The notes beneath the pieces are model-generated. The model saw nothing but the letters and a program-made list of their open reading frames with translations. It did no database searches and was not told the origin of the DNA. Positions 32,617-41,750 of a stretch of 64,000 nucleotides of DNA are shown here, one piece after another. Origin of the DNA: CAVSMC01 sp963798655 (lineage in GTDB: Bacteria; Pseudomonadota; Gammaproteobacteria; Burkholderiales; Casimicrobiaceae); the NCBI GenBank assembly GCA_963798655.1, contig CAWCUH010000016.1, positions 186,001-250,000 of the forward strand. The letters are read 5' to 3'. A program made the position numbers and the translations under genes. Each line of letters opens with the position of its first letter. Positions within the stretch are counted from its first letter, which is position 1.

Positions 32617-34806
32617 ATGGAAGCCGAACTGCAGACCCACGTCGCGTTCCATCTCACCGGCAAGCGCGCCGGCGCGAGCCTTGGCGCGGTCGACCCGCAC
32701 GATATGCGGCCGGCGCTGTTCGCGCGCTATCGCGACCTCACCCGGCTGCGCTACGACTATCCGCTGGTGTTGTGCGGCGGCGACGAGCCGCTGCAGGCGC
32801 TCTGCGCGATTTTCGACCGCCTGATCGCGAAGATCGCGCAGGGCAACGATGCCGAGCGCACGACCAAGCAGCTGCTCGCGCTCGAGCAGCAGATCCGCGC
32901 GCTCGCCGCCGAGCAGACGGGCGTCGCGCTCTCCGTGCTATGGGATGCCGCCGCCGCGCGCATCGGCGCCGAAGCCGATGCGCCATTGCGGGCAAGCCTC
33001 GCCAAGGCGCGCGGCGCGCTCGACGTCGACGGCGTGGTGGTCGACTGTGACGGCGCCACGCCTGCTCGCGTCGTCGCGCATGTGTTCAGTGCCGCGCAAG
33101 CGCGCAAGGCCGAGCGCTTCGCCGCGACTGCCGGGCGGCTGATCCAGCAACTGAGCGATCTGCTGCGCGCGGATTTCGTGCGCTCGGACGCCGGGCGCAC
33201 CGCGCAGAGCTTGCGCGGGTCGGTCGGCTCGCTGCACGCCGACGTGTTCGACTTCGACGCGCTGTCGAAGCTGTTGTCGAGCGCAGTGCCGTCGTCGGCG
33301 ATGCCCGAGACGCGGCGCGAGCGCATCGCAGGGCTCGTCGCAACGCTTGCCGGGCAGCGCTTCCATCCCGATCGCGCGGTTCCGAACACCGGCTGGTCGT
33401 TCGAGTTCGATCGCTGCGACGCCGCGCTCGCCGCGTATCGCCAGCGGCTGCCGCAGGCGAAGGCGCTCGCGCGAGCGCTCGCGATGGCGGAGCTCGAAGT
33501 CGCCGGCGAATACAACGAGTCACGGCACGATCCGTTCTTCGACGGCTTCGGCGACGACGGACTCGACCCCGCCGATCTCGCGTTGTTTCCCGACTATCTG
33601 GTGAGCATCAACGCGCGTGCGCTCGATGGCGCCGAGAACGCGACGCTCACGCAAATCCTGTCTGCCGGCCTGCCGTTCAAGATCGTCGTCACGAGCGACG
33701 ACGTGCTCGACGTGTCGGCCGCGGGCGACGGCCACATCGGCTTCGGCCGACTCTCGCGGCCGCTCGCGACGATGGCGCTCGGGATGAACGAAGTGTTCGT
33801 GCTCCAGGCCCCGGCGTCGCATCTGCATTGCGTCCGCACGTCGATCGCGCGCGGTGTCGCGTACGCGGGACCGTCGCTGTTCCGCGTGTTCTCGGGCGCG
33901 AACCCGAGCTTCGGCCGCCTGCCGCCATATCTCGTGGCGGCCGCGGCGCTCGAATCGCGCGCGTTTCCGGCGTGGTGCTACGACCCGTCGGCGGGCGCCG
34001 ACTGGGCGTCGCGATTCGACCTGTCGGCGAATCCGCAAGTCGAAAGCGATTGGCCGGTGAGCACGTTCACGTACGAGGATGCGGATCATCAGCAGGTGAG
34101 CGAGACCGTCGCGTTCACGCTCGTCGATTTCGCCGCCTGCGACACGCGTCATGCGCGCCACTTCGCTCGCGTTCCGGCCGCACAGTGGGCGAGCCGCACC
34201 GTCGCCGCTGCCGATTGCCTCGGCGCCGGTGCGCGTCCCGCCGAGCGTGTGCCCGCGGTGTTCCTGGTCGACGCACAGGGCGCGCTGTCGAAGGCGATCG
34301 TCGACGACAAGCTGATTCGCGAAGCACGCCGCGCTCGCGACATGTGGCACAGCCTGCAGGAGCTCGCGGGCATCCACAATTCCCACGCCGAGCGCAGCGT
34401 CGCGCGCGAGCGCGCGCAGGCGGCCGAGCGTGAGGCGCAGGCACGGAAAGCTGCGGCGGCCGCGCCGGCCGCGCAACCGGCGACGACGCCCGTGGCCGCT
34501 GCGGCAGCTGCACCGGTGGCCGCGGCGCCAGCCGCGGACGCGCCGCCGGACAAGCCGTCCGACGATCCGTACATCGAGAGCCCGCGCTGCACGACGTGCA
34601 ACGAATGCACGACGATCAACAACAAGATGTTCGCGTACAACGAGAACCAGCAGGCGTACATCGTCAATGCCGACGCCGGCACGTTCGCGCAGTTGGTCGA
34701 GGCCGCCGAGAGTTGCCAGATGGGGATCATTCATCCCGGCAAGCCGCGCAATGCCGACGAGCCCGGCCTCGAAGAGCTGATCGCTCGCGCCGAGCCGTTT
34801 CGCTGA
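32617..34806 (+). CDS. Large PFOR-associated protein with C-terminal ferredoxin domain
   Basis: This 729-residue protein does not match a standard oxidoreductase subunit. Residues ~1-560 are mixed alpha/beta with LFRVFSGANPSFGRLPPYLVAA near 425 and DLSANPQVESDWPVSTFTYED near 468, reminiscent of parts of pyruvate:ferredoxin oxidoreductases. An Ala/Pro-rich linker spans ~610-645. The last ~75 residues hold a one-cluster ferredoxin with CTTCNECTTINNKMF and a distant Cys in ESCQMGIIHPGKPRN. It follows korB by 31 bp, so it is probably an electron-transfer partner of the KorAB enzyme. The large N-terminal part is of unknown function. Confidence 0.65.
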   Translation: MEAELQTHVAFHLTGKRAGASLGAVDPHDMRPALFARYRDLTRLRYDYPLVLCGGDEPLQALCAIFDRLIAKIAQGNDAERTTKQLLALEQQIRALAAEQTGVALSVLWDAAAARIGAEADAPLRASLAKARGALDVDGVVVDCDGATPARVVAHVFSAAQARKAERFAATAGRLIQQLSDLLRADFVRSDAGRTAQSLRGSVGSLHADVFDFDALSKLLSSAVPSSAMPETRRERIAGLVATLAGQRFHPDRAVPNTGWSFEFDRCDAALAAYRQRLPQAKALARALAMAELEVAGEYNESRHDPFFDGFGDDGLDPADLALFPDYLVSINARALDGAENATLTQILSAGLPFKIVVTSDDVLDVSAAGDGHIGFGRLSRPLATMALGMNEVFVLQAPASHLHCVRTSIARGVAYAGPSLFRVFSGANPSFGRLPPYLVAAAALESRAFPAWCYDPSAGADWASRFDLSANPQVESDWPVSTFTYEDADHQQVSETVAFTLVDFAACDTRHARHFARVPAAQWASRTVAAADCLGAGARPAERVPAVFLVDAQGALSKAIVDDKLIREARRARDMWHSLQELAGIHNSHAERSVARERAQAAEREAQARKAAAAAPAAQPATTPVAAAAAAPVAAAPAADAPPDKPSDDPYIESPRCTTCNECTTINNKMFAYNENQQAYIVNADAGTFAQLVEAAESCQMGIIHPGKPRNADEPGLEELIARAEPFR

Positions 34807-34810
34807 TTCC

Positions 34811-34887
34811 CGCCATCCCGAGGCGAAAGCCGAGGGCTCTGCTGTTTCGTCGCGAAAGGCAGGTTCCTCGCCGCGCTCGGAATGACG
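34811..34887. repeat. Inverted-repeat intergenic element (~77 bp)
   Basis: The left arm (34811-34842, CGCCATCCCGAGGCGAAAGC...) and the reverse complement of the right arm (34859-34887, CGTCATTCCGAGCGCGGCGA...) align over about 30 bases with few differences. The core, TCATTCCGAGCGC-GCGAGGAA, is of a kind dispersed in intergenic DNA of many bacterial genomes. It lies between the ferredoxin-domain gene and the next flavoprotein and could form a long hairpin that ends or processes the transcript. Confidence 0.55.
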
Positions 34888-35098
34888 TTCGTCGCCTGAC
34901 ACGAGAACCGGGCGATCGTCCCTGGCCACTGTCGCTGTCGGGCCGTGGCGTACAGAAAACCCTGACGGGACAAAGCCTTTCGGAATCACTCCGGCAGGCG
35001 TAGCATTCGCGCCAGCGAATTCGGGGATCGGGCGCGAATCCTGCTACGCGCGGGCGCGTCAATGCAGTACCCCGTCGCCGCCACCGGAGAAGCGTTTT

Positions 35099-36973
35099 TT
35101 GAAACCGACCGATATTGCGCAGCCCGATTACTTTCACAAGGTCGTCGATTGCCAGTGGGCGTGCCCGGCTCACACGCCCGTTCCCGAATACATCCGGCTG
35201 ATCGCGCAGGGGCGTCATGACGACGCCTACCTGATCAACTGGAAGTCGAACGTCTTTCCCGGCATTCTCGGCCGCACGTGTGACAGGCCGTGCGAGCCGG
35301 CGTGCCGCCGCGTGCGGGTGGAGGAGGGCTCTCCCGAGCATCGCAAGAGCAGCGCGAAGCCCGAGCCGGTGGCGATCTGCCGGCTGAAGCGCGTCGCCGC
35401 CGACTACAAGAGCGACATCCGCGATCGGCTGCCGCGTCCGGCGGCGGCGAAAAACGGCAAGCGCGTGGCGCTCGTCGGCGCCGGCCCCGCCTCGCTCACC
35501 GTTGCACGCGACCTCGCGCCGCTCGGTTACGACTGCGTCGTGTTCGACGGCGATCCCAACGCCGGCGGCATGATGCGCACGCAGATCCCGAAGTTCCGGC
35601 TGCCCGATCGCGTTATCGACGAGGAGGTCGGCTACGTGCTCGACCTCGGCATCGATTTTCGCGCCGGCACGCGGATCGACAGCCTGAAGGGGCTGCTCGC
35701 CGAAGCCTTCGATGCGGTGTTCATTGGCAGCGGCGCGCCGCGCGGCCGCGATCTCGACATCCCCGGACGCAGCGAAGCGGCCGCGCACATCCACATCGGC
35801 ATCGACTGGCTTTCCTCGGTGTCGTTCGGGCATATCACGTCCATCGGCAAGCGCGTCGTCGTCCTCGGCGGTGGCAACACGGCGATGGACTGCTGCCGCA
35901 GCTCGCGCCGACTCGGCGGCGACAAGGTCGACGTCGTCGTGCGCTCCGGGTTCGACGAGATGAAGGCGTCTCCGTGGGAGAAGGAAGACGCGATGCACGA
36001 GGGCATCCCGATTCACAACTACCTCGTGCCGAAGGCGTTCCTGCACGACGCCGGCAAGCTCACCGGCGTGCGCTTCGAAAAGGTCGCGCCGCGCCACGAC
36101 GACAGAGGCCGGCGCGAGCTCGTGCCGACCGGCGAGCCGGAGGTGACGTTCGAATGCGACGACGTGCTCGTCGCGGTCGGTCAGGAGAACGCGTTCCCAT
36201 GGATCGAGCGTGATCTCGGCGTCGAGTTCGACAGGTGGGGGCTGCCGATCGTCGACCGCGTGACGATGCAATCGACGCGGCCGGGCGTGTACTTCGGCGG
36301 CGACGCGGCGTTCGGCCCGAAGAACATCATCTGGGCCGTCGCGCACGGGCACGACGCCGCGATCTCGATCGACCTCGCGTGCCGCGGCGAGGAAATCCGC
36401 AACCGTCCGCCGCCGACGTTCCTGCTCGTGTCGCAGAAGATGGGCATCCATGAATGGAGCTACGACAGCGCGATCACGACCGAGCGCCGTCATCGCGTAC
36501 CGTTGAAGGACACGGTGATCGCGCTCCGGGACATCCGCACCGAGGTGGAGCTCGGCTTCGATGCGAAGCTCGCGTTCGCCGAGGCGCAGCGCTGCCTCAA
36601 CTGCGACGTGCAGACGGTGTTCAGCGACATGCTTTGCATCGAGTGCGACGCGTGCGTCGACATCTGCCCGATGGACTGCATCACGTTCACCGGCGACGGC
36701 GACGAGCCCGATCTGCGCGCGCGCCTGCATGCGCCGGCGATCAATCTCGCCCAGGATCTGTACGTGTCGGGCCACCTGAAAACCGGCCGCATCATGGCGA
36801 AGGACGAGGACGTCTGCCTGCACTGCGGACTGTGCGCCGAGCGCTGCCCGACCGGCGCGTGGGACATGAAGAAGCTGTTCCTGCAGCCGACGCACGCGGG
36901 CGACACGCCGCGCATTCACCTTCCCGGCGGCGCGAGGAAGCCCGCGGTCGTCTCCGAGCTGGCGGCGGACTAG
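35099..36973 (+). CDS. GltD-like NAD(P)H flavoprotein with extra ferredoxin domain
   Basis: The 624-residue protein starts at TTG 35099 behind GGAGA. Its N-terminal cluster-binding part has CQWACPAHTPVPEYI near residue 18 and CDRPCEPACRR near 61. FAD-binding VALVGAGPASLTVARDL follows near 124 and NADP-binding VVVLGGGNTAMDCCRSS near 253. A C-terminal 2x[4Fe-4S] ferredoxin domain has CIECDACVDICPMDC near 514 and CLHCGLCAERCP near 573. This fits the NAD(P)+-reducing subunit of a 2-oxoacid oxidoreductase, as in 2-oxoglutarate:NADP+ oxidoreductase of aromatic-degrading Azoarcus. It directly precedes the second alpha-beta pair. Confidence 0.83.
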   Translation: MKPTDIAQPDYFHKVVDCQWACPAHTPVPEYIRLIAQGRHDDAYLINWKSNVFPGILGRTCDRPCEPACRRVRVEEGSPEHRKSSAKPEPVAICRLKRVAADYKSDIRDRLPRPAAAKNGKRVALVGAGPASLTVARDLAPLGYDCVVFDGDPNAGGMMRTQIPKFRLPDRVIDEEVGYVLDLGIDFRAGTRIDSLKGLLAEAFDAVFIGSGAPRGRDLDIPGRSEAAAHIHIGIDWLSSVSFGHITSIGKRVVVLGGGNTAMDCCRSSRRLGGDKVDVVVRSGFDEMKASPWEKEDAMHEGIPIHNYLVPKAFLHDAGKLTGVRFEKVAPRHDDRGRRELVPTGEPEVTFECDDVLVAVGQENAFPWIERDLGVEFDRWGLPIVDRVTMQSTRPGVYFGGDAAFGPKNIIWAVAHGHDAAISIDLACRGEEIRNRPPPTFLLVSQKMGIHEWSYDSAITTERRHRVPLKDTVIALRDIRTEVELGFDAKLAFAEAQRCLNCDVQTVFSDMLCIECDACVDICPMDCITFTGDGDEPDLRARLHAPAINLAQDLYVSGHLKTGRIMAKDEDVCLHCGLCAERCPTGAWDMKKLFLQPTHAGDTPRIHLPGGARKPAVVSELAAD

Positions 36974-36975
36974 CG

Positions 36976-38813
36976 ATGAAGCCGCTCGAGCGCGTCAACG
37001 ACTTCGTCGTCAAGTTCGCCAACGTCAACGGCTCCGGCTCGGCCGCGGCGAACGGGCTGTTCGCGAAAGCGATCCTGCGCATGGGCGTGCCGGTCGCCGC
37101 GCGCAACATCTTCCCGTCGAACATCCAGGGCCTGCCGACGTGGTACGAAGTGCGCGTGAGCGAAGCCGGATGGCGCGGCCGCCGCGGCGGCGTCGACCTG
37201 ATGGTGCAGATGAACCCCGAGTCGTGGAACGCCGACATCGCCGAGATCGAGCCCGGTGGCTACTTGCTGTACGACTCGACGAAGCCGATCGCATCGTCAA
37301 GGCTGCGGCCGGACGTCACCGCGCTCGGCATGCCGCTCACCGCGATGTGCCAGCAGATGTACTCGGACATCCGGCAACGGCAGCTCTTCAAGAACATCAT
37401 CTACGTCGGCGGGCTCGCCGCGCTGCTCGGCCTCGAGCCGGACGTCGTCGACGCGTTGCTGAACGTGCAGTTCAAGGGCAAGGACAAGGCGCCGCTGCTC
37501 GACGCGAACCACGAGGCGTTCGCACCGGCTACGACTACGCGCTCGCGAACGTGCCGAAGATCGGGCTGTCGGTGCAACGCCGCGACGCCGTCGGCGAGCG
37601 CGTGTTCGTCGACGGCAACAGCGCGGCGGCGCTCGGTGCCGTGTACGGCGGCGCGACCGTCTGCGCGTGGTATCCGATCACGCCGTCGACGTCGCTCGCC
37701 GAGGCGTTCGAGCGCTACTGCAAGCGCCTTCGCACCGACGCGGACGGACACAAGAAATACGCGATCGTCCAGGCGGAAGACGAGCTCGCCTCGATCGGCA
37801 TCGTCGTCGGCGCCGGCTGGAACGGCGCGCGCGCGTTCACCGCGACGTCCGGGCCGGGAATCTCGCTGATGCAGGAGTTCCTCGGCCTCGCGTACTTCGC
37901 CGAGATTCCCGCCGTCGTCTTCGACGTGCAGCGCGGCAGCCCGTCGACCGGCATGCCGACCAAAACGCAGCAGGCCGACATCGTGTCGGCGGCGTACGCG
38001 TCGCACGGCGACACCAAGCACGTGCTGCTCTTCCCCGAGGATCCGACCGAGTGCTTCGAGATGGGCGCGCTCGCGTTCGACCTCGCCGACCGCCTGCAGA
38101 CGCCGGTGTTCGTCATGCTCGAGCTCGACGTCGGCATGCAGGACTGGCTGACGGCGCCGTTCGCCTGGAACGACTCGCGCAGCCTCGATCGCGGCAAGGT
38201 GATGAGCGCGCAGGAGCTCGAGGCGGGCAAGGACTTCGGCCGCTACCTGGACGTCGACGGCGACGGCATCGCGTATCGCACGTATCCGGGCACGCACGCG
38301 AGGCGCGGCGCGTTCTTCACGCGCGGCACGTCGAAGGATCGCTACGCGCGCTACACCGAGGACGGGGCGGCGTACGTCGACAACATGCAGCGGCTGCTGC
38401 GCAAGTTCGAGACGGCGAAATCGCTGGTTCCCGCGCCGGTCGTGAGCAAAGCGGCAAAACCGACGAAGGGCGGCATCATCTGGTTCGGATCGAGCGGTGC
38501 ACCGGTCGCCGAGTCGCTCGCCTCCCTCGAGCAGGACGGCATCCACCTCGATCGCATGCGCATCCGCGCGTTCCCGTTCCACGATTCGGTGGCCGACTTC
38601 GTCGCCGAGCATGACCACGTCTTCGTCGTCGAGCAGAATCGCGACGCTCAGCTGCGCATGCTGCTGGTGAACGAATGCGGCATCTCGCCCGACAAGCTGA
38701 TTCCGGTTCTGCACTACGACGGCAATCCGATGACCGCGCGCTTCGTGTCGCGCGAGATCGCGGAGAAGGCCGCCGTGTTCAACGTCACACCGCTGCGCAA
38801 GGTCGCGCGCTGA
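36976..38813 (+). pseudogene. 2-oxoacid:acceptor oxidoreductase alpha (gamma-alpha), frameshifted
   Basis: From ATG 36976, MKPLERVNDFVVKFANVNGSG and NIFPSNIQGLPTWYEVRVSE form a complete gamma domain, reading in frame to about DANHEAF at 37521. One base is missing near 37522-37524. The next frame continues TGYDYALANVPKIGLSVQRRD, then GGATVCAWYPITPSTSLAEAF and TSGPGISLMQEFLGLAYFAE, the alpha domain, to 38813. The joined product would be ~612 residues, normal for the family. The gene is otherwise undamaged and its beta partner is intact, so a sequencing error is likely, but separate gamma and alpha polypeptides cannot be excluded. Confidence 0.85.
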
Positions 38814-38815
38814 CC

Positions 38816-39871
38816 ATGACCTACCTCGCCAAACCGAAGCTGCACCACCCCGCGCTGCCGACCAACGAGCTCGGCTACACGCGCCGTGATTACGAGGGCC
38901 CGGTGTCGACGCTGTGCGCCGGCTGCGGACACGACTCGATCTCGGCGGCGATCATCCAGGCGTTCTGGCAGCTCGCCGTGCCGCCGCATCGCGTGGCGAA
39001 GCTGTCGGGCATCGGCTGCTCGTCGAAGACGCCCACCTATTTCCTCGGCCAGTCGCACGGCTTCAACAGCGTCCACGGCCGGATGCCGTCGGTCTTGACG
39101 GGAGCCAATCTCGCCAATCGCGAGCTCATCTATCTCGGCGTCTCCGGCGACGGCGACAGCGCGTCGATCGGCTTCGGCCAGTTCGCGCACATCGTTCGCC
39201 GCGGCGTGAACTTCGTCTACATCGTCGAGAACAATGGCGTGTACGGCCTCACCAAAGGACAGTTCTCGGCGACCGCCGACAAGGGCAGCAAGAGCAAGAA
39301 GGGCGTGCGCAATTCCGACGAGCCGATCGACCTCGTGCAGGTCGCGCTGCAGCTCGGTGCGACGTTCGTTGCGCGGAGCTTCTCCGGCGACAAGGCGCAG
39401 CTCGTGCCGCTGATCGAGGCGGCGGTACGACATCGCGGCTCGGCGGTGATCGATGTGATCAGCCCCTGCGTCGCGTTCAACAACCACACGGGCTCGACCA
39501 AGAGCTACGACTACGTGCGTGCGCACAACGAGTCGGTGAACACGCTCGACTTCATGCCGATGCGAGAGCCGATCGAGGCGTCGCCCGCGCCCGGCAGCGT
39601 GCAGTCGATCATGATGCACGACGGCGGCACGATCCGCGTGCGCAAGGTTGCTGCCGACTACGATCCATACGACCGCATACGCGCGACGACGTACCTGTCC
39701 GAGCGCAAGGCCGCAGGCGAGCTCGTCACCGGGCTGCTCCATGTCGATCCCGATTGCGGCGACCTGCACGATGCGATGGGCACGGTGGCGAAGCCGTTGA
39801 ACGCGCTGTCCGACGCTGAGCTCGTGCCCGGCTCGGCGGCGCTCGCCGCGATCAACGCGTCGCTGCGCTGA
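38816..39871 (+). CDS. 2-oxoacid:acceptor oxidoreductase, beta
   Basis: The 351-residue beta subunit starts at ATG 38816, two bases after the alpha stop. Cluster ligands are visible in TLCAGCGHDSISAAI near residue 33 and SGIGCSSKTPTYFLG near 62. The thiamine-diphosphate site is VSGDGDSASIGFGQF near 111 with ENNGVYGLTKGQF near 140. It is clearly different from KorB at 31614, so the window holds two separate enzymes of this class. Substrate unknown. Confidence 0.9.
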   Translation: MTYLAKPKLHHPALPTNELGYTRRDYEGPVSTLCAGCGHDSISAAIIQAFWQLAVPPHRVAKLSGIGCSSKTPTYFLGQSHGFNSVHGRMPSVLTGANLANRELIYLGVSGDGDSASIGFGQFAHIVRRGVNFVYIVENNGVYGLTKGQFSATADKGSKSKKGVRNSDEPIDLVQVALQLGATFVARSFSGDKAQLVPLIEAAVRHRGSAVIDVISPCVAFNNHTGSTKSYDYVRAHNESVNTLDFMPMREPIEASPAPGSVQSIMMHDGGTIRVRKVAADYDPYDRIRATTYLSERKAAGELVTGLLHVDPDCGDLHDAMGTVAKPLNALSDAELVPGSAALAAINASLR

Positions 39872-39882
39872 GCGGCCGCATC

Positions 39883-40896
39883 GTGACGCCGGCGCTCGTC
39901 GACCTTCGCAGCGACACCGTCACCCGGCCCACGGCCGCGATGCGCGCGGCAATGGCGGCCGCGGACGTCGGCGACGACGTGTTCGGCGACGATCCGACGG
40001 TGATCCGGCTGCAGCAGCACGCAGCCGAGATGTTCGGCCGCGAGGCCGCGCTGTTCTTTCCGTCCGGCACGCAGAGCAACCTCGCCGCATGGATCGCGCA
40101 TTGCGCGCGCGGCGACGCCGCGGTCGTCGGCAGCGAGGCGCACACGTATGTCTACGAGGCCGGCGGCGCCGCCGTTCTCGGCAGCATCGTCCCGAAAGTC
40201 GTGCCGAACCAGCCCGATGGAACGCTCGCGCTCGACGCGATCGACGCCGCCGTCGCGCCCGACGACGCGCACTTCGCGCCGGTGCGCATGCTCGCGCTGG
40301 AGAACACGATCCACGGGCACGTGCTGCCGCGCGACTACATGCCGGCGGCGCTCGCGGTGGCGAAGCGGCGCGGGCTGTCGACGCATCTCGACGGCGCTCG
40401 GATCTTCAACGCGTCGGTCGCGCTCGGCATTCCCGTTGCCGAGCTGACCGCGGGCTTCGACACCGTATCGGTCTGCCTGTCGAAGGGGCTCGGCGCGCCG
40501 GCTGGCACCGTGCTCGTCGGATCGAAGGCGCTGATCGCCCGCGCGCATCGCGCCCGCAAGATGCTCGGCGGCGGCATGCGGCAAGTGGGCATTCTCGCCG
40601 CGGCCGGGTTGCACGCGCTCGAGCATCACGTAGACCGGCTCGCCGAGGATCACGCGAATGCGAAGCGCCTCGCCGCCGGTCTCGCGCCCATCGCCGGCCT
40701 CGGCGTCGATGCGCCGCAAACGAACATGGTATTCGCTCGCGTGCCGTCCGAGCGTTGCGCCGCGCTGCAATCGACGCTGCGCGAGCACGGCATCGTTGCC
40801 CTCGTCGGCCCGCGCACGCGACTGGTGACGCATCTCGACGTCGACGCCGCCGGCGTCGATCGTGCGATCGCGGCGTTCCGCGCGTTCTTCGGCTAG
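39883..40896 (+). CDS. ltaE: Low-specificity L-threonine aldolase
   Basis: The 337-residue PLP enzyme starts at GTG 39883. It opens with the family signature DLRSDTVTRPTAAMRAAMA and DVGDDVFGDDPTV. The substrate loop is NLAAWIAHCARGDAAV, and the PLP lysine lies in SVCLSKGLGAPAGTVLVG near residue 200. It splits L-threonine or allo-threonine into glycine and acetaldehyde. It follows the oxidoreductase genes by 11 bp but its role is independent housekeeping. Confidence 0.93.
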   Translation: MTPALVDLRSDTVTRPTAAMRAAMAAADVGDDVFGDDPTVIRLQQHAAEMFGREAALFFPSGTQSNLAAWIAHCARGDAAVVGSEAHTYVYEAGGAAVLGSIVPKVVPNQPDGTLALDAIDAAVAPDDAHFAPVRMLALENTIHGHVLPRDYMPAALAVAKRRGLSTHLDGARIFNASVALGIPVAELTAGFDTVSVCLSKGLGAPAGTVLVGSKALIARAHRARKMLGGGMRQVGILAAAGLHALEHHVDRLAEDHANAKRLAAGLAPIAGLGVDAPQTNMVFARVPSERCAALQSTLREHGIVALVGPRTRLVTHLDVDAAGVDRAIAAFRAFFG

Positions 40897-40962
40897 GTCG
40901 GCGCCGATCCGCGTTCGCCGCTCGCTCGCCGAACTCGTCTCGCGCGCGAAGGTCCCATCGCA

Positions 40963-41745
40963 ATGGCCCGTCTGCCGAGCGTCTTCGTTTCCCACGGCTC
41001 GCCGATGCTGATCCTCGAGGACGTGCCGGCGCGCTCATTTCTCGCCTCGCTTCCCGCGCGATTGCCCGCGGTGCCGCGGGCGGTCGTCGCGATCTCGGGC
41101 CACGACGTCGCGCGGGCACCGACGATCGGCACATCGGCGACGCATGAAGCCGTGCACGATTTCCACGGCTTTCCGCGCTCGCTCTACGAGCTCACGTACT
41201 CGCCGCCCGGCGATCCGGCGCTCGGGCGCGACGTGCTCGCGCGACTGTCCGAAGCAGGCATCGCCGCGGCGCTGCAGGAAGAGCCGGGCATCGATCACGG
41301 CATCTGGGCGCCGCTGAAGCTCATGTTTCCCGAGGCGCGCATTCCGGTCGTTCCGCTCGCGCTGAGCGGATCGATGAACGCGCAGCTGCACATCGCGATG
41401 GGCCGCGCGCTGGCGCCCCTGCGAGACGACGGCGTGCTCGTGCTCGGTTCGGGCAGCTTCACGCACAACCTGCGCGAGATGCAGCGCGACGATTCGCAAG
41501 CGACGCCGGCGTACATCGGCGAATTTCGCGACTGGATCGCAAGCGCGCTCGAGCGCCACGACGACGACGCGCTCGCGCACTGGCGCGAGCGGGCGCCGCA
41601 GGCGACGCGCGCGCACCCGACGCCGGAGCATTTCGAGCCGTTGCTCGTCGCGTACGGCGCCGGGGGAGCGGGCTCGCGTGTCGAGCGCCTGCATTCGAGC
41701 ACGACGTACGGTGCGCTCGCGATGGATGCGTTCGCGTTCCACTGA
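40963..41745 (+). CDS. DODA/YgiD-type extradiol ring-cleavage dioxygenase
   Basis: The 260-residue protein has the class III extradiol (LigB-like) layout with the metal-binding His set: FVSHGSPM near residue 12, ISGHDV near 46, GIDHGIWAPL near 110 and GSGSFTHNLREM near 165. Relatives are annotated 4,5-DOPA dioxygenase and act on catecholic compounds. Length matches YgiD. With pobA and hmgA in the window it adds to the aromatic theme, though its natural substrate is unknown. Confidence 0.85.
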   Translation: MARLPSVFVSHGSPMLILEDVPARSFLASLPARLPAVPRAVVAISGHDVARAPTIGTSATHEAVHDFHGFPRSLYELTYSPPGDPALGRDVLARLSEAGIAAALQEEPGIDHGIWAPLKLMFPEARIPVVPLALSGSMNAQLHIAMGRALAPLRDDGVLVLGSGSFTHNLREMQRDDSQATPAYIGEFRDWIASALERHDDDALAHWRERAPQATRAHPTPEHFEPLLVAYGAGGAGSRVERLHSSTTYGALAMDAFAFH

Positions 41746-41750
41746 CGAGC

